Of a stretch of 64,000 nucleotides of DNA, positions 16,594-26,724 are shown in pieces (the first letter of the stretch is position 1; every line of letters starts with the position of its first letter). The DNA lies in NCBI GenBank assembly GCA_000824825.2, contig LM655199.1, positions 124,001-188,000 of the forward strand, given 5' to 3'. Source of the DNA: Mesorhizobium sp. ORS 3324 (lineage in GTDB: Bacteria > Pseudomonadota > Alphaproteobacteria > Rhizobiales > Rhizobiaceae). The translations under genes and the position numbers were made by a program. The notes beneath the pieces are model-generated. The model was not told the DNA's origin and searched no databases. It worked only from the letters and a program-made list of their open reading frames with translations.

Positions 16594-16932
16594 GTGAGCT
16601 CCAACGAGATCAGATGGTCGCCGTCCGAAAAGAAGGTCGCGCGCCGCGCTTTCGATGCAGCGCTGGAGGTGGCGCTCGGCAAGATAATGGCCGAATTCAA
16701 AAGCAAGGTCAGCGCCATGACGACACCTGCCGTCATGTGGGAGATCGAAGACTATCTGCGGCAGCAACGGCGAAAGATCGATCAGATGTTCGACTATCGC
16801 TACTCGCAGCTTATCGTCGTTTTTGCCGTTCTCATCCGGGAAGGATATCTGGACGAGAGCCAGCTTTCGGGTCTGTCGGAAGACAAGCGGGAGGAGATCA
16901 GCAGGTTCCTGTCCTGGCACGCCAGGGGATAG
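16594..16932 (+). CDS. Fluorescence recovery protein (FRP)-like protein
   Basis: A 112-residue all-helical protein starting at GTG 16594 behind GGGAG. Its pattern matches cyanobacterial FRP from memory: WSPSEKKVARRAFDAA near the N-terminus, then WEIEDYLRQQRRKID (FRP has WKLHDFLSAKRHEID), then YDYRYS-like FDYRYSQLIVVFAVLIREG (FRP has YDDRQSVIIFVFAQLVKEG), then a DK motif. FRP helps reset the orange carotenoid protein in cyanobacterial photoprotection. No carotenoid protein or photosynthesis gene is present here, so this is one of the proteobacterial FRP-like proteins of unknown role. It stands alone between two LysR genes. Confidence 0.7.
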   Translation: MSSNEIRWSPSEKKVARRAFDAALEVALGKIMAEFKSKVSAMTTPAVMWEIEDYLRQQRRKIDQMFDYRYSQLIVVFAVLIREGYLDESQLSGLSEDKREEISRFLSWHARG

Positions 16933-16972
16933 GGCGCTGACAAGCCTCTTCGGTCAAGACATGTCTGGTGCA

Positions 16973-17920
16973 TCAGGACTGCCGTCCGGCTGATTTGTTG
17001 CGTGCGTCGATGCCGCCCTCGCGCCGGACGTGATCGATGAACGCGCGCAGCTTGGGCAGGACCTGCCGCCTTTCGGGGTAATAGAGGAAAGCGCCTGGCG
17101 AAGTGGCGGCGAACGGTGTCAGCAGCGCCTGCAAACGGCCGTCCGCGATCGATGCGCCGGCAATCGGGCCAGGCACTTGCGCAAGGCCGACGCCCTGGAT
17201 CGCCGCGCCGAGAAGCGTGGGGTAGTCATGCGCGATGAGCGGCCCGGCGACGATTGCCTCGACCGTCTGGTTGCCGTCGGCGAAGCGCCAAGGCGCGACC
17301 GAGCCGTTCGAGCGGCGCAGGCGCAGGCAGGCGTGGCCGCGCAGATCCTCGATGCGCTCCGGTCTGGTCCGCTGGCGCAGATAATCGGGACTGCCGACAA
17401 CCACGAGCGGGAACGGCGGCGTCAGCCGCACCGCCACCATATCTGCGGCGACGAACTCGCCGAGCCGGATGCCGGCATCGAAGCCTCCGGTCGCGAGGTC
17501 GACGAGTTCGCCGCTTGCGACGACCTCCAGCTCGATCTCAGGATAGGCTTGGCAGAAGGATGCGATAAGCGGCTCGAGCAGGATCGGCATCACTGCCGGC
17601 GGCACCGAGAGGCGCAGCAATCCGGTCGGGCGCTTGCCGAATTCATGCGCGACCTCGCTCGCGGCAACCAGCTCCTCGAAAGCCGGCCCTGCGCGCGACA
17701 GGAAACGCTCGCCGGCCTCCGTAAGGCCGACGCTGCGCGTCGTGCGGGTGAAAAGTGCGGCACCGATACGCGCTTCCAGCGTCCGCACCGCCTGGCTGAT
17801 CGCCGACGGCGTGACAGCAAGCTCCGCCGCCGCCTTGCGGAAGTTGCGATGCCTGGCGACGCTGAGGAACGCCTCGACGCCGTCGAGCGCGCCATGCCTG
17901 ACTGTGAAGTTCTGCTTCAT
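16973..17920 (-). CDS. LysR-family transcriptional regulator
   Basis: A 315-residue LysR protein with an N-terminal helix-turn-helix (about 13-70, LDGVEAFLSVARHRNFRKAA...) and the CrgA-type effector domain (GLLRLSVPPAVMPILLEPL...). It is divergent from the methyltransferase gene at 18000 with a 79-base gap, so that gene is its likely target. The C-terminal tail (DARNKSAGRQS) is short and polar. Confidence 0.86.
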   Translation of the reverse strand: MKQNFTVRHGALDGVEAFLSVARHRNFRKAAAELAVTPSAISQAVRTLEARIGAALFTRTTRSVGLTEAGERFLSRAGPAFEELVAASEVAHEFGKRPTGLLRLSVPPAVMPILLEPLIASFCQAYPEIELEVVASGELVDLATGGFDAGIRLGEFVAADMVAVRLTPPFPLVVVGSPDYLRQRTRPERIEDLRGHACLRLRRSNGSVAPWRFADGNQTVEAIVAGPLIAHDYPTLLGAAIQGVGLAQVPGPIAGASIADGRLQALLTPFAATSPGAFLYYPERRQVLPKLRAFIDHVRREGGIDARNKSAGRQS

Positions 17921-17999
17921 AGCTCATAGACATTATCGCGGATAGTTGCCGGCCGAAAGCTGTCTTATGTGTGTCGCGACAAGCCTGGAGGAAATGGCA

Positions 18000-18827
18000 A
18001 TGAACGACTCTATCGATCGCGTGCGCGATCACTACCGCGCGACCGGCCTGACCGAACGTTTGAAGGCGGCTCTGGCTGTTCTCGGGCCGGAGGAACAGCA
18101 GCTTAAGCCCGAGCAACTGGCGGCCCTCGACCAGTTCCACACGCGCGGGCTTGCCGCCACCGCGGAGCTCGCCAAACTGGCCGGCATCACCGCCGACATG
18201 TCGGTGCTCGACGTCGGATCGGGCATCGGCGGGCCGGCCCGGTTTCTGGCTGCGAATTACGGCTGCAACGTCGTGGGTATCGACCTCAGCGAGCCGTTCG
18301 TCGAAGCCGCAGAGTATCTGACCGCACGCACCGGCCAGAGCGCGAAAGTGTCGTTCAGGGCCGGCAGCGCGTTGGCGCTCCCCTTCGACGACCGCCGCTT
18401 CGACGTCGTGCTGCTGCAGCACGTGGCGATGAACATCGCCGACCGGCCGCTTCTCTACCGCGAGATCAGGCGCGTGCTGAAGCCTGGCGGAAAGTTCGCG
18501 ACCTTCGATGTCGTGCTGAACGGCGGCGAGCCGCACTATCCGGTTCCCTGGGCCAAGACGCCGGGAGAAAGCTTTCTGCTCTCGGCCGCCGCGACGCGCG
18601 AGGCGATCGAGCAGGCGGGCTTCGGCCCGCTTGCCGAGCAGGACGACACCGCGGTTGCCAAGACCTGGTTCGCCGAGCTTAGGGCATCCGGGCCGCCACC
18701 TTCGCTGAACCTCGGCGTCGTCATGGGAGCTGGGTTCGTGGACCTTGCTTCCAATCTCGGACGCAACCTCATGGAAGGTCGGCTGGGTGTCTTCACGGCC
18801 GTGTTCGAAGCTGTTCCGATCGAATAG
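18000..18827 (+). CDS. Class I SAM-dependent methyltransferase
   Basis: A 275-residue methyltransferase with motif I VLDVGSGIGGPARFLA (about 65-80), an acidic motif II (VVGIDLSEPFVEAA), post-motif LPFDDRRFDVVLLQHVAMNI and motif III RVLKPGGKFATFDVV. The layout is close to UbiE/Coq5-like and dimethylglycine-type small-molecule methyltransferases. The ATG at 18000 is preferred because GGAG lies 9 bases upstream; the ATG at 17994 would be only 3 bases from it. The substrate is unknown. Its stop codon TAG lies inside a diverged copy of the intergenic repeat. Confidence 0.85.
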   Translation: MNDSIDRVRDHYRATGLTERLKAALAVLGPEEQQLKPEQLAALDQFHTRGLAATAELAKLAGITADMSVLDVGSGIGGPARFLAANYGCNVVGIDLSEPFVEAAEYLTARTGQSAKVSFRAGSALALPFDDRRFDVVLLQHVAMNIADRPLLYREIRRVLKPGGKFATFDVVLNGGEPHYPVPWAKTPGESFLLSAAATREAIEQAGFGPLAEQDDTAVAKTWFAELRASGPPPSLNLGVVMGAGFVDLASNLGRNLMEGRLGVFTAVFEAVPIE

Positions 18828-18890
18828 AGCATTCCTTGAAAGCGTGCAGCGGCTTTCCGTCCGGCATTGCGTAAGACAAATCCTAGAGAG
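18825..18890. repeat. Diverged copy of the intergenic palindromic repeat
   Basis: The stretch TAGAGCATTCC...GCGGCTTTCCGTCCGGCATTGCGTAAGACAAAT follows the order of the element at 5703-5810 but is truncated and substituted. It starts on the stop codon of the methyltransferase gene and supplies the leader of the next gene. Confidence 0.55.
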
Positions 18891-18900
18891 GAGGCGAAAA

Positions 18901-19446
18901 ATGTCGCCGGCGACGATCTTCAACATCCACCTCGTCCTGGGCTACGTGCCGTGGCTGCTTTGCTTCGGCGCTTACATCTGGCCACGGCTGAAGCTCATGG
19001 AAATCGTCGAGGCGCAGCGCGCCATCGCCATGCTGCACAGCTTCCGCTTCTTCGGGCTGGTCTTCCTGCTTCCGGGCGTCGTCGGTCCGAACCTGCCCGC
19101 CGGCTTCGCCGCCTTTGCCGCCTATGGCGACTTCGCGACCGGACTGCTGGCCATGCTGGCGCTGCTTGCCGTTAGGTGGCCCACGATCTTCTGGCCGTCC
19201 GTCATCGCCTTCAATCTGGTAGGGGCAGTCGACCTTGTCGTCGACTATTACCACGGCACCGTGCTCGACCTTCCGGACCTGGCGGGACAACTAGGCGCCA
19301 CCTACGCGATCCCGATCGTCTATGTGCCCCTGCTGATGATCACGCATGTCGCCGCCTTCTATCTGCTGGCACGCCCTCAGCCCAAGGCCGTGCCGGCCGC
19401 GGGCGATGAGGAAACAGGCGGCGGCCCAGGGTCTCTCCGCTCTCCG

Positions 19447-19461
<15 letters not shown>
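18901..19461 (+). CDS. Integral membrane protein, unknown function
   Basis: A 186-residue protein with four to five hydrophobic segments (about 5-25, 45-65, 75-95, 100-118 and 140-165) and a charged, Gly-rich cytoplasmic tail. ATG 18901 follows GAGGAGG. Motifs such as LHSFRFFGLVFLLPGVVGPNLP and VVDYYHGTVLDLPDLAGQLGATYAIP look conserved, but I cannot assign a family. Its last 15 bases overlap the convergent, frameshifted sugar-transport ATPase gene. Confidence 0.72.
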
Positions 19462-20571
<1,110 letters not shown>

Positions 20572-20579
<8 letters not shown>

Positions 20580-21609
20580 GGCTTGCCTCCGGGGCGTCGG
20601 GCTGTCCGCCGGCGCCGTTCTTCGTCTCCTCGTCCTGCACCATCGCCAGCGCGGTGCCCGGCTCGCCTTCCCACAGGATCAGGCTTGCAGCGCCGACCAG
20701 GCCGGCCCGGTCGCCAAGCTCGGCCGGCACGACCGGCACGTCGCGATAGGCTTGCATGGCGCGCTCATCGATCGTTGCCCTGATGCTCGGCGCCAGCAGG
20801 TCGAAGCCGTTGGCGAGCCCGCCGCCCATGACGATCAGGTCCGGCGAATAGAGGTGCAGCAGGTTGGTGAAGCCGATGCCCAGCCAGCGGGCCTCCTCCT
20901 CGATAAGCTCGCGAGCGGCGGCATCGCCGGCGCGCGCGGCCTCGACGACATGCCGGGCCGAGACATTGCCGTCCTTTGAAAGGTGCCTGAGCTTCGAGCC
21001 GTCGCCGGGCGCGGTGAGCCGCGTCGCCCGGCGGCCGAGCGCCGTGCCGGAGGCGACCGCCTCGAAGCAGCCGACATTGCCGCAGAAGCAGCGGTCGCCT
21101 TCGCCGGTGATGGTCATGTGGCCGATCTCGGCGGCAAGCCCCCGCCGGCCGTGATAGATGTGACCGTCGGCGACGACGCCGCCGCCGATGCCGGTCGACA
21201 CGGTGACGAAGACCAGCGAGCCCGCGCCGCGGCCGGCGCCGAAACGCCACTCGCCGAGCGCCGCGGCATTGGCATCGTTCTCCAGCCGCACCGGCAGGCC
21301 GAACTGGCGGCTGAGGATGTCGATTAGCGGCACATTGTGCCAGCCGGCAAGCGTCGGCGGCCCGATGACGATGCCCGCCTTCGGATCGAGCGGGCCCGGC
21401 GCGCACATGCCGATGCCGATGACCTTCGCCTGCGGGTGCTCGTTAAGCAGCCTGCCCGCCAGCGCGATGATCTGGCCGATGACCGCTTCCGAGCCGGCGC
21501 CGGCAAGCGTCGCCTCCGAGGTGCGCGCGATGACCTCGCCGCTGCGCTCGACCAGCGCGCCGCGCAGCTCCGTGCCGCCGAGATCGAAGGCAAGCGCAAG
21601 CGTGCTCAT
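20572..21609 (-). CDS. ROK-family sugar kinase
   Basis: A 345-residue ROK protein without a DNA-binding domain, so it is a kinase rather than a repressor. The phosphate motif DLGGTELRG is at 9-17, the catalytic aspartate lies in LENDANAAALGE, and the ROK zinc site GHMTITGEGDRCFCGNVGC is complete. ROK kinases phosphorylate hexoses such as glucose, allose, fructose or N-acetyl sugars at O6. Its start overlaps the stop of the upstream 3-epimerase-like gene (TGATG). A ROK kinase beside a ketose-phosphate 3-epimerase recalls the allose pathway (AlsK/AlsE), but the substrate is unproven. Confidence 0.88.
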
Positions 21610-22331
21610 CAGGCGGCGGCCTTCAGTCCATGCAGCCAGGCCATGCGCCGTGCGAGGTCCGGATCGCCGAAGGCAAGCGAGCCCAGCACCACCGTGTCGG
21701 CGCCGGCGGCGCGCAGCAGCGGCACCGTCTCGTGGCGGATGCCGCCATCGGCGGCAAGCCGGATGTCGGCCTCGCGGCTGGCTTGCCTGATCAGCGCACG
21801 CGCCTCGATCAGCCGCGGGCAGGCTTTTTCGGATAGGCTCTGTCCCTTGACGCCGATCGAGGTGCCGAGCAGCGTCACGAAAGCCACGTCCGGCAGGAAG
21901 GGAACGATTGCCGAGACCGGCGTCTCCAGCCGCAGCACCACGCCGGCCTCGGCTCCGAGCTGACGCGCCAGCCTCACGGCGCGCAAGGCTGCCTCGCCAT
22001 TTTCGGCGTGGACGGTGACGAGGTCGGCGCCGGCTTCGATGAACTGACGGGTCTGCGCCTCGACGATTTCGGCCTCGACCATCAGATGCACATGGATGGG
22101 CTTCGCCGTCAGCTTTGCGATGCGCGCCACCATGTCGGGAAAGAACAGGAAGCCGGGGGTGAAGCGCGCATCCGCCACGTCGACGTGATGCAGATCGGCA
22201 TGGGCCTCGATGCGCTTCAGGTCGCGTTCCATATTGGCGAGGTCCGCCGACCACAGCGAGAACTCGCCGATCAGCCGATCGCGCGGAAGCGCCGCGATGG
22301 CGGCGGGGCCGGAGAGGGGTTTGCTGATCAT
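21609..22331 (-). CDS. Ribulose-/allulose-phosphate 3-epimerase family protein
   Basis: A 240-residue TIM-barrel of the Rpe/AlsE family. Visible family features are FSLWSADLANME at the first strand, DLHHVDVADARFTPGFLFFPDMV, PIHVHLMVE with the metal-binding His, VTVHAE, and the phosphate-binding AADGGIRHETVPLL. It would epimerise C3 of a ketose phosphate. It differs from housekeeping Rpe at the DxMDG position (here VDVADARF), favouring a specialised sugar-phosphate role. It is coupled to the neighbours on both sides by short overlaps. Confidence 0.8.
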   Translation of the reverse strand: MISKPLSGPAAIAALPRDRLIGEFSLWSADLANMERDLKRIEAHADLHHVDVADARFTPGFLFFPDMVARIAKLTAKPIHVHLMVEAEIVEAQTRQFIEAGADLVTVHAENGEAALRAVRLARQLGAEAGVVLRLETPVSAIVPFLPDVAFVTLLGTSIGVKGQSLSEKACPRLIEARALIRQASREADIRLAADGGIRHETVPLLRAAGADTVVLGSLAFGDPDLARRMAWLHGLKAAA

Positions 22332-23146
22332 GAGGAAATGAGGCTCCGCATTTTCGAATGGGATTGCAGGAAGGAGCTGATCTCGGTGTGCAGCTCGGTG
22401 AAGTGCCTGGCGCTGTCGCGCGCCTTCGGCGTGATCTCGGCGAAGACCGCGCCGGGCATCGCGGCGGCGAGTGTGTAGGCGGCTGACAGCGGGTGCACGG
22501 CATCCATCGCGTTGCCGACGACAAGGGCCGGAATATCGAGCGCGGCCGAGGCGGTTTCGGCAACGCCCGGACCGTCGCTGGCGATGTCGGCAAGCACCTG
22601 CGCGAATGCCTTGGCGTCGGGGCGGTCGAAATAGCCGAGCAGTGACGAAAGATTGTGGGGCGCCTCGCGATGGAGCCGCGCGGCGGTTTCCGATTGCGCA
22701 AAGATCGTCCGTCCCTTGTCGGTTCCGTGTTCGAGGATGAGCCCGGCGACCTCGGCGATCGGCTGCATGTTCTGTGGCGCCGGCGAGAACGTCCAGGCCG
22801 GCCGCACCAGGACGAGGCCGGCGACGCGTTGCGGGTGACGACAGGCGAGACGAAGCGCGATTCCAGCACCCATCGAGACGCCGGCGGCGACGAAGCGGTC
22901 GAGGCCGGCCTGGTCGGCGGCGGCAAGCACGTCATCGGCGAACATCTCGAACGAGAACGGCCGCCGCTCGCCGAGATCGGAGCCGCCGTGGCCGCGGCAT
23001 TCCAGCGTGATGCGGCGGAAGCCGGCGGGACAAGTCTGCGCGGCCTGCGCCTCACCGCCGCCCAGCCCGTGCTGGAAGACGACCGCCAGGCCCTTGCCTG
23101 TGTCGGTCATATGGAGCGTGGCGCCGTCGCGTAGCAGCGTGCCCAT
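22328..23146 (-). CDS. Alpha/beta hydrolase
   Basis: A 272-residue alpha/beta hydrolase with oxyanion motif HGLGG (26-30), nucleophile elbow GVSMGAG (S91) and a cap region. Candidate triad partners are the Asp in GNAMDAVHP and the His in DSARHFTELH. It has no signal peptide. Both ends overlap neighbouring genes by four bases or fewer, so it is an integral part of the sugar operon. Possible roles are a lactonase acting on the aldonolactone made by the dehydrogenase, or an esterase removing a sugar substituent; neither is shown by sequence. Confidence 0.82.
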   Translation of the reverse strand: MGTLLRDGATLHMTDTGKGLAVVFQHGLGGGEAQAAQTCPAGFRRITLECRGHGGSDLGERRPFSFEMFADDVLAAADQAGLDRFVAAGVSMGAGIALRLACRHPQRVAGLVLVRPAWTFSPAPQNMQPIAEVAGLILEHGTDKGRTIFAQSETAARLHREAPHNLSSLLGYFDRPDAKAFAQVLADIASDGPGVAETASAALDIPALVVGNAMDAVHPLSAAYTLAAAMPGAVFAEITPKARDSARHFTELHTEISSFLQSHSKMRSLISS

Positions 23147-23964
23147 CACACCAGCCCCTTGAGGAAGCGCGCGACGCCCGGCGCTTCCTCGACCGAAAGC
23201 CCGTGCGTCACCAGCGGTCCGTCGAAGCCTGCGGCCTTCAGCCGACCGATGAAGTCGGCGAAATCGACCACGCCTTGCCCGGCAGTGGCGAAACGGCCGT
23301 CGGCGAAACGGTCCTTGGCGTGCGCAAGCGCGACATGACCAGCCGTGCGCTCGACCGCCTCGGCGACGATAGCGCGGGCCTCGTCGGCATTCGCCTGTTC
23401 GAACAGATTCGCCGGGTCGAGCACGATGCGCAGCCGCTTCGAGCCCATCTCGGAAATCAGCCGCACGGCGTCTTCGGCCGAGGTGACGATGTTGGCCTGC
23501 TCCGGCTCGATGCCGAGATCGACGCCATGGCTCTCGGCGAGCAGCAGTGCCTTCTCCATCTCGCGCGCCATGTCGGCCCAGACCGAAAGATCGGCATTGT
23601 CGGGATGGTGCACCCACTGGTCCTCGGCGTTGCGCGTTCCGGTGCAGAGCGTCACGAGCGGGATCGAAAGCCTGGCCGCCGTCTCGATGACGACCGCCAG
23701 GCGTCGCAATCCATCCTCGCGCACCCGGCTGTCCGGATGCGCCATGTTGTAGGTGCCGGACAGCGCGACGAGGCCGACACCGGTCGCCTTGGCGGCGGCA
23801 TCGATTGAACGGATTGCTTCGTCCGGAACCGCGTCCGGCATCGACGGCAGACCGGCACAGGCTAGGTTGAACTGGGTGACCGCGAAGCCGGCATTGCGCA
23901 CGGCGGCAAGAACACCGGCCGGATCGCTGCCCGGAAACGTCTTGGCGAACACCCCGACTTGCAT
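23146..23964 (-). CDS. Sugar phosphate isomerase/epimerase (xylose isomerase-like TIM barrel)
   Basis: A 272-residue AP_endonuc_2 fold protein beginning MQVGVFAKTFPGSDPAGVLAA. The metal-site positions of the family are recognisable: the Glu in LGIEPEQANIV, the Asp in RIVLDPANLFE, the His in VALAHAKD, and a C-terminal VTHG. It probably isomerises or epimerises a free or keto sugar. The start ATG overlaps the stop of the Gfo/Idh gene, giving translational coupling. The exact reaction is unknown. Confidence 0.82.
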   Translation of the reverse strand: MQVGVFAKTFPGSDPAGVLAAVRNAGFAVTQFNLACAGLPSMPDAVPDEAIRSIDAAAKATGVGLVALSGTYNMAHPDSRVREDGLRRLAVVIETAARLSIPLVTLCTGTRNAEDQWVHHPDNADLSVWADMAREMEKALLLAESHGVDLGIEPEQANIVTSAEDAVRLISEMGSKRLRIVLDPANLFEQANADEARAIVAEAVERTAGHVALAHAKDRFADGRFATAGQGVVDFADFIGRLKAAGFDGPLVTHGLSVEEAPGVARFLKGLV

Positions 23965-25040
23965 CAGACCGCTCCGCTGACGCCGGCGAGCTCGACGCGC
24001 TCGCCGCTTTCGACCGAGCGCGCGATCGCCACCATGGCACGGATCGAGGCGAGCCCGTCCTCGACATTGGCGCCGCGCTGCGGCGCGCCATTGAGCACGG
24101 TGTCGGCGAGAGCCTCCAACTGGCGGCGGAAGAAATGGCCGTCGGCGCCGAGCGGCCTGCGAGACGTCGCGTCCTTCTCGTGGAAGATGTCGACCTCGCT
24201 GGCGCGGAAATACCAGGGATTGAAGGTCTTCGCGATCACCGAGCCGTTCTCGCCATAGAGCTGGAAGCCTTCGTGCCAGTCCATGCGCACGGCAACCGTC
24301 AGGTCGAGATGACCGAGGGCGCCATTGGCGAATTCGGTCTCGACGAACCAGCAATAGGCGCCGAAGCGCTCGTTGAGGCGCGCGCGCACGGCGGTGATCT
24401 CGCCGGCGAGGAAACGCGCCGTGTCGACCAGATGCGAGCCATGCGCCAGCATGAAATACTGCCTGAGGTCGGCCTTCGGATTGCCGGACGGCTTCCTCGC
24501 CAGCTTGCTGGTGATGGGCAGCGGCTGCACGGCGTCGGTATTGGTGTAGCGATGGGTGGAATCGCAATACCAGGCCTTCAGCGCCAGGATCTCGCCCATC
24601 TCGTCGCGGACGAAGTCGCGCGCCGCCTCCAGCGCCGGGTCGAAGCGCTTCATGTGGCCGACCTGCAGCACCTTGCCCGAACGCCGGACGGCTTTCGCGA
24701 GCTTCTCGCCTTCCTCGACCGAAACTCCGATCGGCTTTTCGCAGAGCACATGCTTGCCGGCTTCCAGCGCCTTGATCGACATCGGTACATGGTAGGCGTC
24801 GGACGTCGCGACGATCACCGCTTCGAGCTCTGGGTCGGCGAGCATCTCGTCATAGTCGCCATACATCTTTTCCGGCTCATAGGTCGCGCCCATGCGCGCC
24901 AGCAGATCGGGCGCCGCGTCGCAGATCGCGTAGAGGTCGGCATTGCTCGCCTTCACGCAGGATTCCAGATGCGCGAACTGCGCGATCGGCCCGCAGCCGA
25001 GCACACCGACACGAAGGCGACGGTCTTGTTTGCGGATCAT
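23964..25040 (-). CDS. Gfo/Idh/MocA-family sugar dehydrogenase
   Basis: A 358-residue NAD(P)-dependent oxidoreductase with Rossmann motif GVLGCGPIAQ (12-21) and the family EKP motif (101-103) carrying the catalytic lysine. The second half has the Gfo/Idh C-terminal sheet (GHMKRFDPALEAARDF..., LAHGSHLVDTARFLAGE). ATG 25040 gives the standard N-terminus. It is coupled to the TIM-barrel gene downstream. Such enzymes oxidise sugars, inositols or glycosides, often at C3 or C1. Confidence 0.86.
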   Translation of the reverse strand: MIRKQDRRLRVGVLGCGPIAQFAHLESCVKASNADLYAICDAAPDLLARMGATYEPEKMYGDYDEMLADPELEAVIVATSDAYHVPMSIKALEAGKHVLCEKPIGVSVEEGEKLAKAVRRSGKVLQVGHMKRFDPALEAARDFVRDEMGEILALKAWYCDSTHRYTNTDAVQPLPITSKLARKPSGNPKADLRQYFMLAHGSHLVDTARFLAGEITAVRARLNERFGAYCWFVETEFANGALGHLDLTVAVRMDWHEGFQLYGENGSVIAKTFNPWYFRASEVDIFHEKDATSRRPLGADGHFFRRQLEALADTVLNGAPQRGANVEDGLASIRAMVAIARSVESGERVELAGVSGAV

Positions 25041-25044
25041 CGTC

Positions 25045-25866
25045 TCAGGCCCCGTAGCCGCGCATGGTCTGGCGATTGGTCCTGACCGCACCGGCGGGAT
25101 CGGCTGCAGCGGTTTCGGATTCCTCTTCCAGTATCAGCCAGCCGTTGAAGTTGGGCGCGCCCCCGGCGATCTCGATCACCGTCGCCGTGTCGCAGACGCC
25201 CTTGCCGAGCATCGCCCAGGTGCCGTTGGCATCGACGTCCTTAAGATGCACGTAGCGGATACGGTCGCGATAGGTGGCGAGCGTGTCGGCCATATCCTGA
25301 CGGCCGCGCAGAATGTGGCCGGTGTCCGGCACCCAGCCGACGAGCGAGGCGTCGATTAGTCCGAAGATACGGTCATAGTCGGCGCGGTCGAAGAGCAGCG
25401 TGTTGCGATGCGAGCTCGGATGCACCGCGACCTGGACGTCGGCCTTGCGGCCGAGCTCGCCGGCCTTGTTGTAGATCTCGGCTGCAATCGCGAACTTGCC
25501 GTCGCGCGGGCCGTCGGACACGACAGTGGCCGAGCCCATCGAGACAAGTGCGCCGGGGAAGGCGGCGGCGAAGTCGATCCAGCGTTTGGCGGTATCGAGA
25601 TCGGCGCCGATCTTCTCCTTCAGCGTGAAGCCGCTCTTCGAACCGAAGGCGAACGAGACGAGCGTCAAGCCGAATGACTTCAGCGCGGCGGCGAATTCCG
25701 CCGGTTTGCCGGCATAGTGACCGATCATCGTGTCGGTGATCTCGATGCCGGCATAGCCGCCGTCGGCGATCGCTTTGATGAGATCGTCGGGGCCGCCTTT
25801 GAAGCGGTCTCCGAGCATTTCCCAGGTGAAGGTCTGGCAGCCGACTTTGAGGTCTTTCACGTTCAT
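25045..25866 (-). CDS. Sugar phosphate isomerase/epimerase (second TIM-barrel paralogue)
   Basis: A 273-residue xylose isomerase-like TIM barrel starting MNVKDLKVGCQTFTWEMLGDR. Family metal-site positions occur in VAVHPSSHRN, GWVPDTGHILRG and VHLKDVDANG, resembling IolE/inosose dehydratase and IolH-like proteins. It is only distantly similar to the second TIM-barrel protein of the operon (23146-23964). It lies 4 bases upstream of the Gfo/Idh gene and 21 bases downstream of the permease. Confidence 0.83.
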   Translation of the reverse strand: MNVKDLKVGCQTFTWEMLGDRFKGGPDDLIKAIADGGYAGIEITDTMIGHYAGKPAEFAAALKSFGLTLVSFAFGSKSGFTLKEKIGADLDTAKRWIDFAAAFPGALVSMGSATVVSDGPRDGKFAIAAEIYNKAGELGRKADVQVAVHPSSHRNTLLFDRADYDRIFGLIDASLVGWVPDTGHILRGRQDMADTLATYRDRIRYVHLKDVDANGTWAMLGKGVCDTATVIEIAGGAPNFNGWLILEEESETAAADPAGAVRTNRQTMRGYGA

Positions 25867-25887
25867 CCTTTCATTCCTTGATGCCGC

Positions 25888-26724
25888 CTATTCCTTGATG
25901 CCACCCTGGGTCAGCCCTTCGATGATGTGGCGCTGGAAGAACAGCACCAGCACGATCAGCGGAACGGTGACGACGGCCGAGGCCGCGGCGATATCGCCCC
26001 AGGGCACGTAATAGAGGTTGGTGAAGTTGGCGATGCCGACGGGGATCGTCTGATGGTCGATGTTGGAGGTGAAGGCGAGCGCGAACAGGAACTCGTTCCA
26101 GGCGCTGATGAAGGCGAGCAGGCCGGTCGTGACCAGGCTCGGCAGCGACATCGGCAGGATGATGTGCCAGAGCAGCCCCGGGACGCTGACGCCGTCCATG
26201 CGCGCCGCCTCGTCGATCTCGCGCGGCAGCGTCTCGAAATAGCCGAACAGCACCCAGGTCACCAGCGGCAGGCCGAGCGCCAGATAGGTGATGATCAGCG
26301 CCGTGTAGGTGTCGAGCAGGCCGAGATTGGTCGCCACCAGATAGAGCGGACCGACCAGCGCGATCTGCGGGAACATCGACACCGACAGGATCACCATCAG
26401 TATGCCGAAGCGTCCCCGGACGTTGAGCCGCGAGAGCGCGAAGGCGGCGAGCGATCCGACGACGAGGCAAAAGAAGGTCGTCGCCAGCGACACCACCAGC
26501 GAGTTCCACACATAGCGGTGCAGTTCCTTCTCGACGAAGGCGTTGTAGTAATGTTCCAGCGTGAAAGGATGCGGGATCAGCGACGGCGAGCCCGAGGTCA
26601 GCGCCTTGTCGAGCTGGAACGAGGTCGAGAACTGCCAGATGAACGGCCCGCCCGACCACACGAGGATCAGGAAGGCGCCGAGATAGATGGCGAAGCTCTG
26701 CAGCGGCGAGCGCATGTCGTTCAT
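25888..26724 (-). CDS. Carbohydrate ABC transporter permease (MalG type)
   Basis: A 278-residue permease with six predicted membrane spans and the EAA loop EIDEAARMDGVSVPGLLWHIILP near residue 180-205, which docks on the ATPase. The C-terminus (QRHIIEGLTQGGIKE) is the usual MalG-family ending. ATG 26724 gives a start inside the ATGA overlap with the upstream permease. Confidence 0.9.
   Translation of the reverse strand: MNDMRSPLQSFAIYLGAFLILVWSGGPFIWQFSTSFQLDKALTSGSPSLIPHPFTLEHYYNAFVEKELHRYVWNSLVVSLATTFFCLVVGSLAAFALSRLNVRGRFGILMVILSVSMFPQIALVGPLYLVATNLGLLDTYTALIITYLALGLPLVTWVLFGYFETLPREIDEAARMDGVSVPGLLWHIILPMSLPSLVTTGLLAFISAWNEFLFALAFTSNIDHQTIPVGIANFTNLYYVPWGDIAAASAVVTVPLIVLVLFFQRHIIEGLTQGGIKE

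Noticed and set aside
18745..18900. Longer N-terminus for the membrane protein
   Set aside because: The frame is open upstream but overlaps the methyltransferase gene and the repeat; ATG 18901 has a strong ribosome-binding site.
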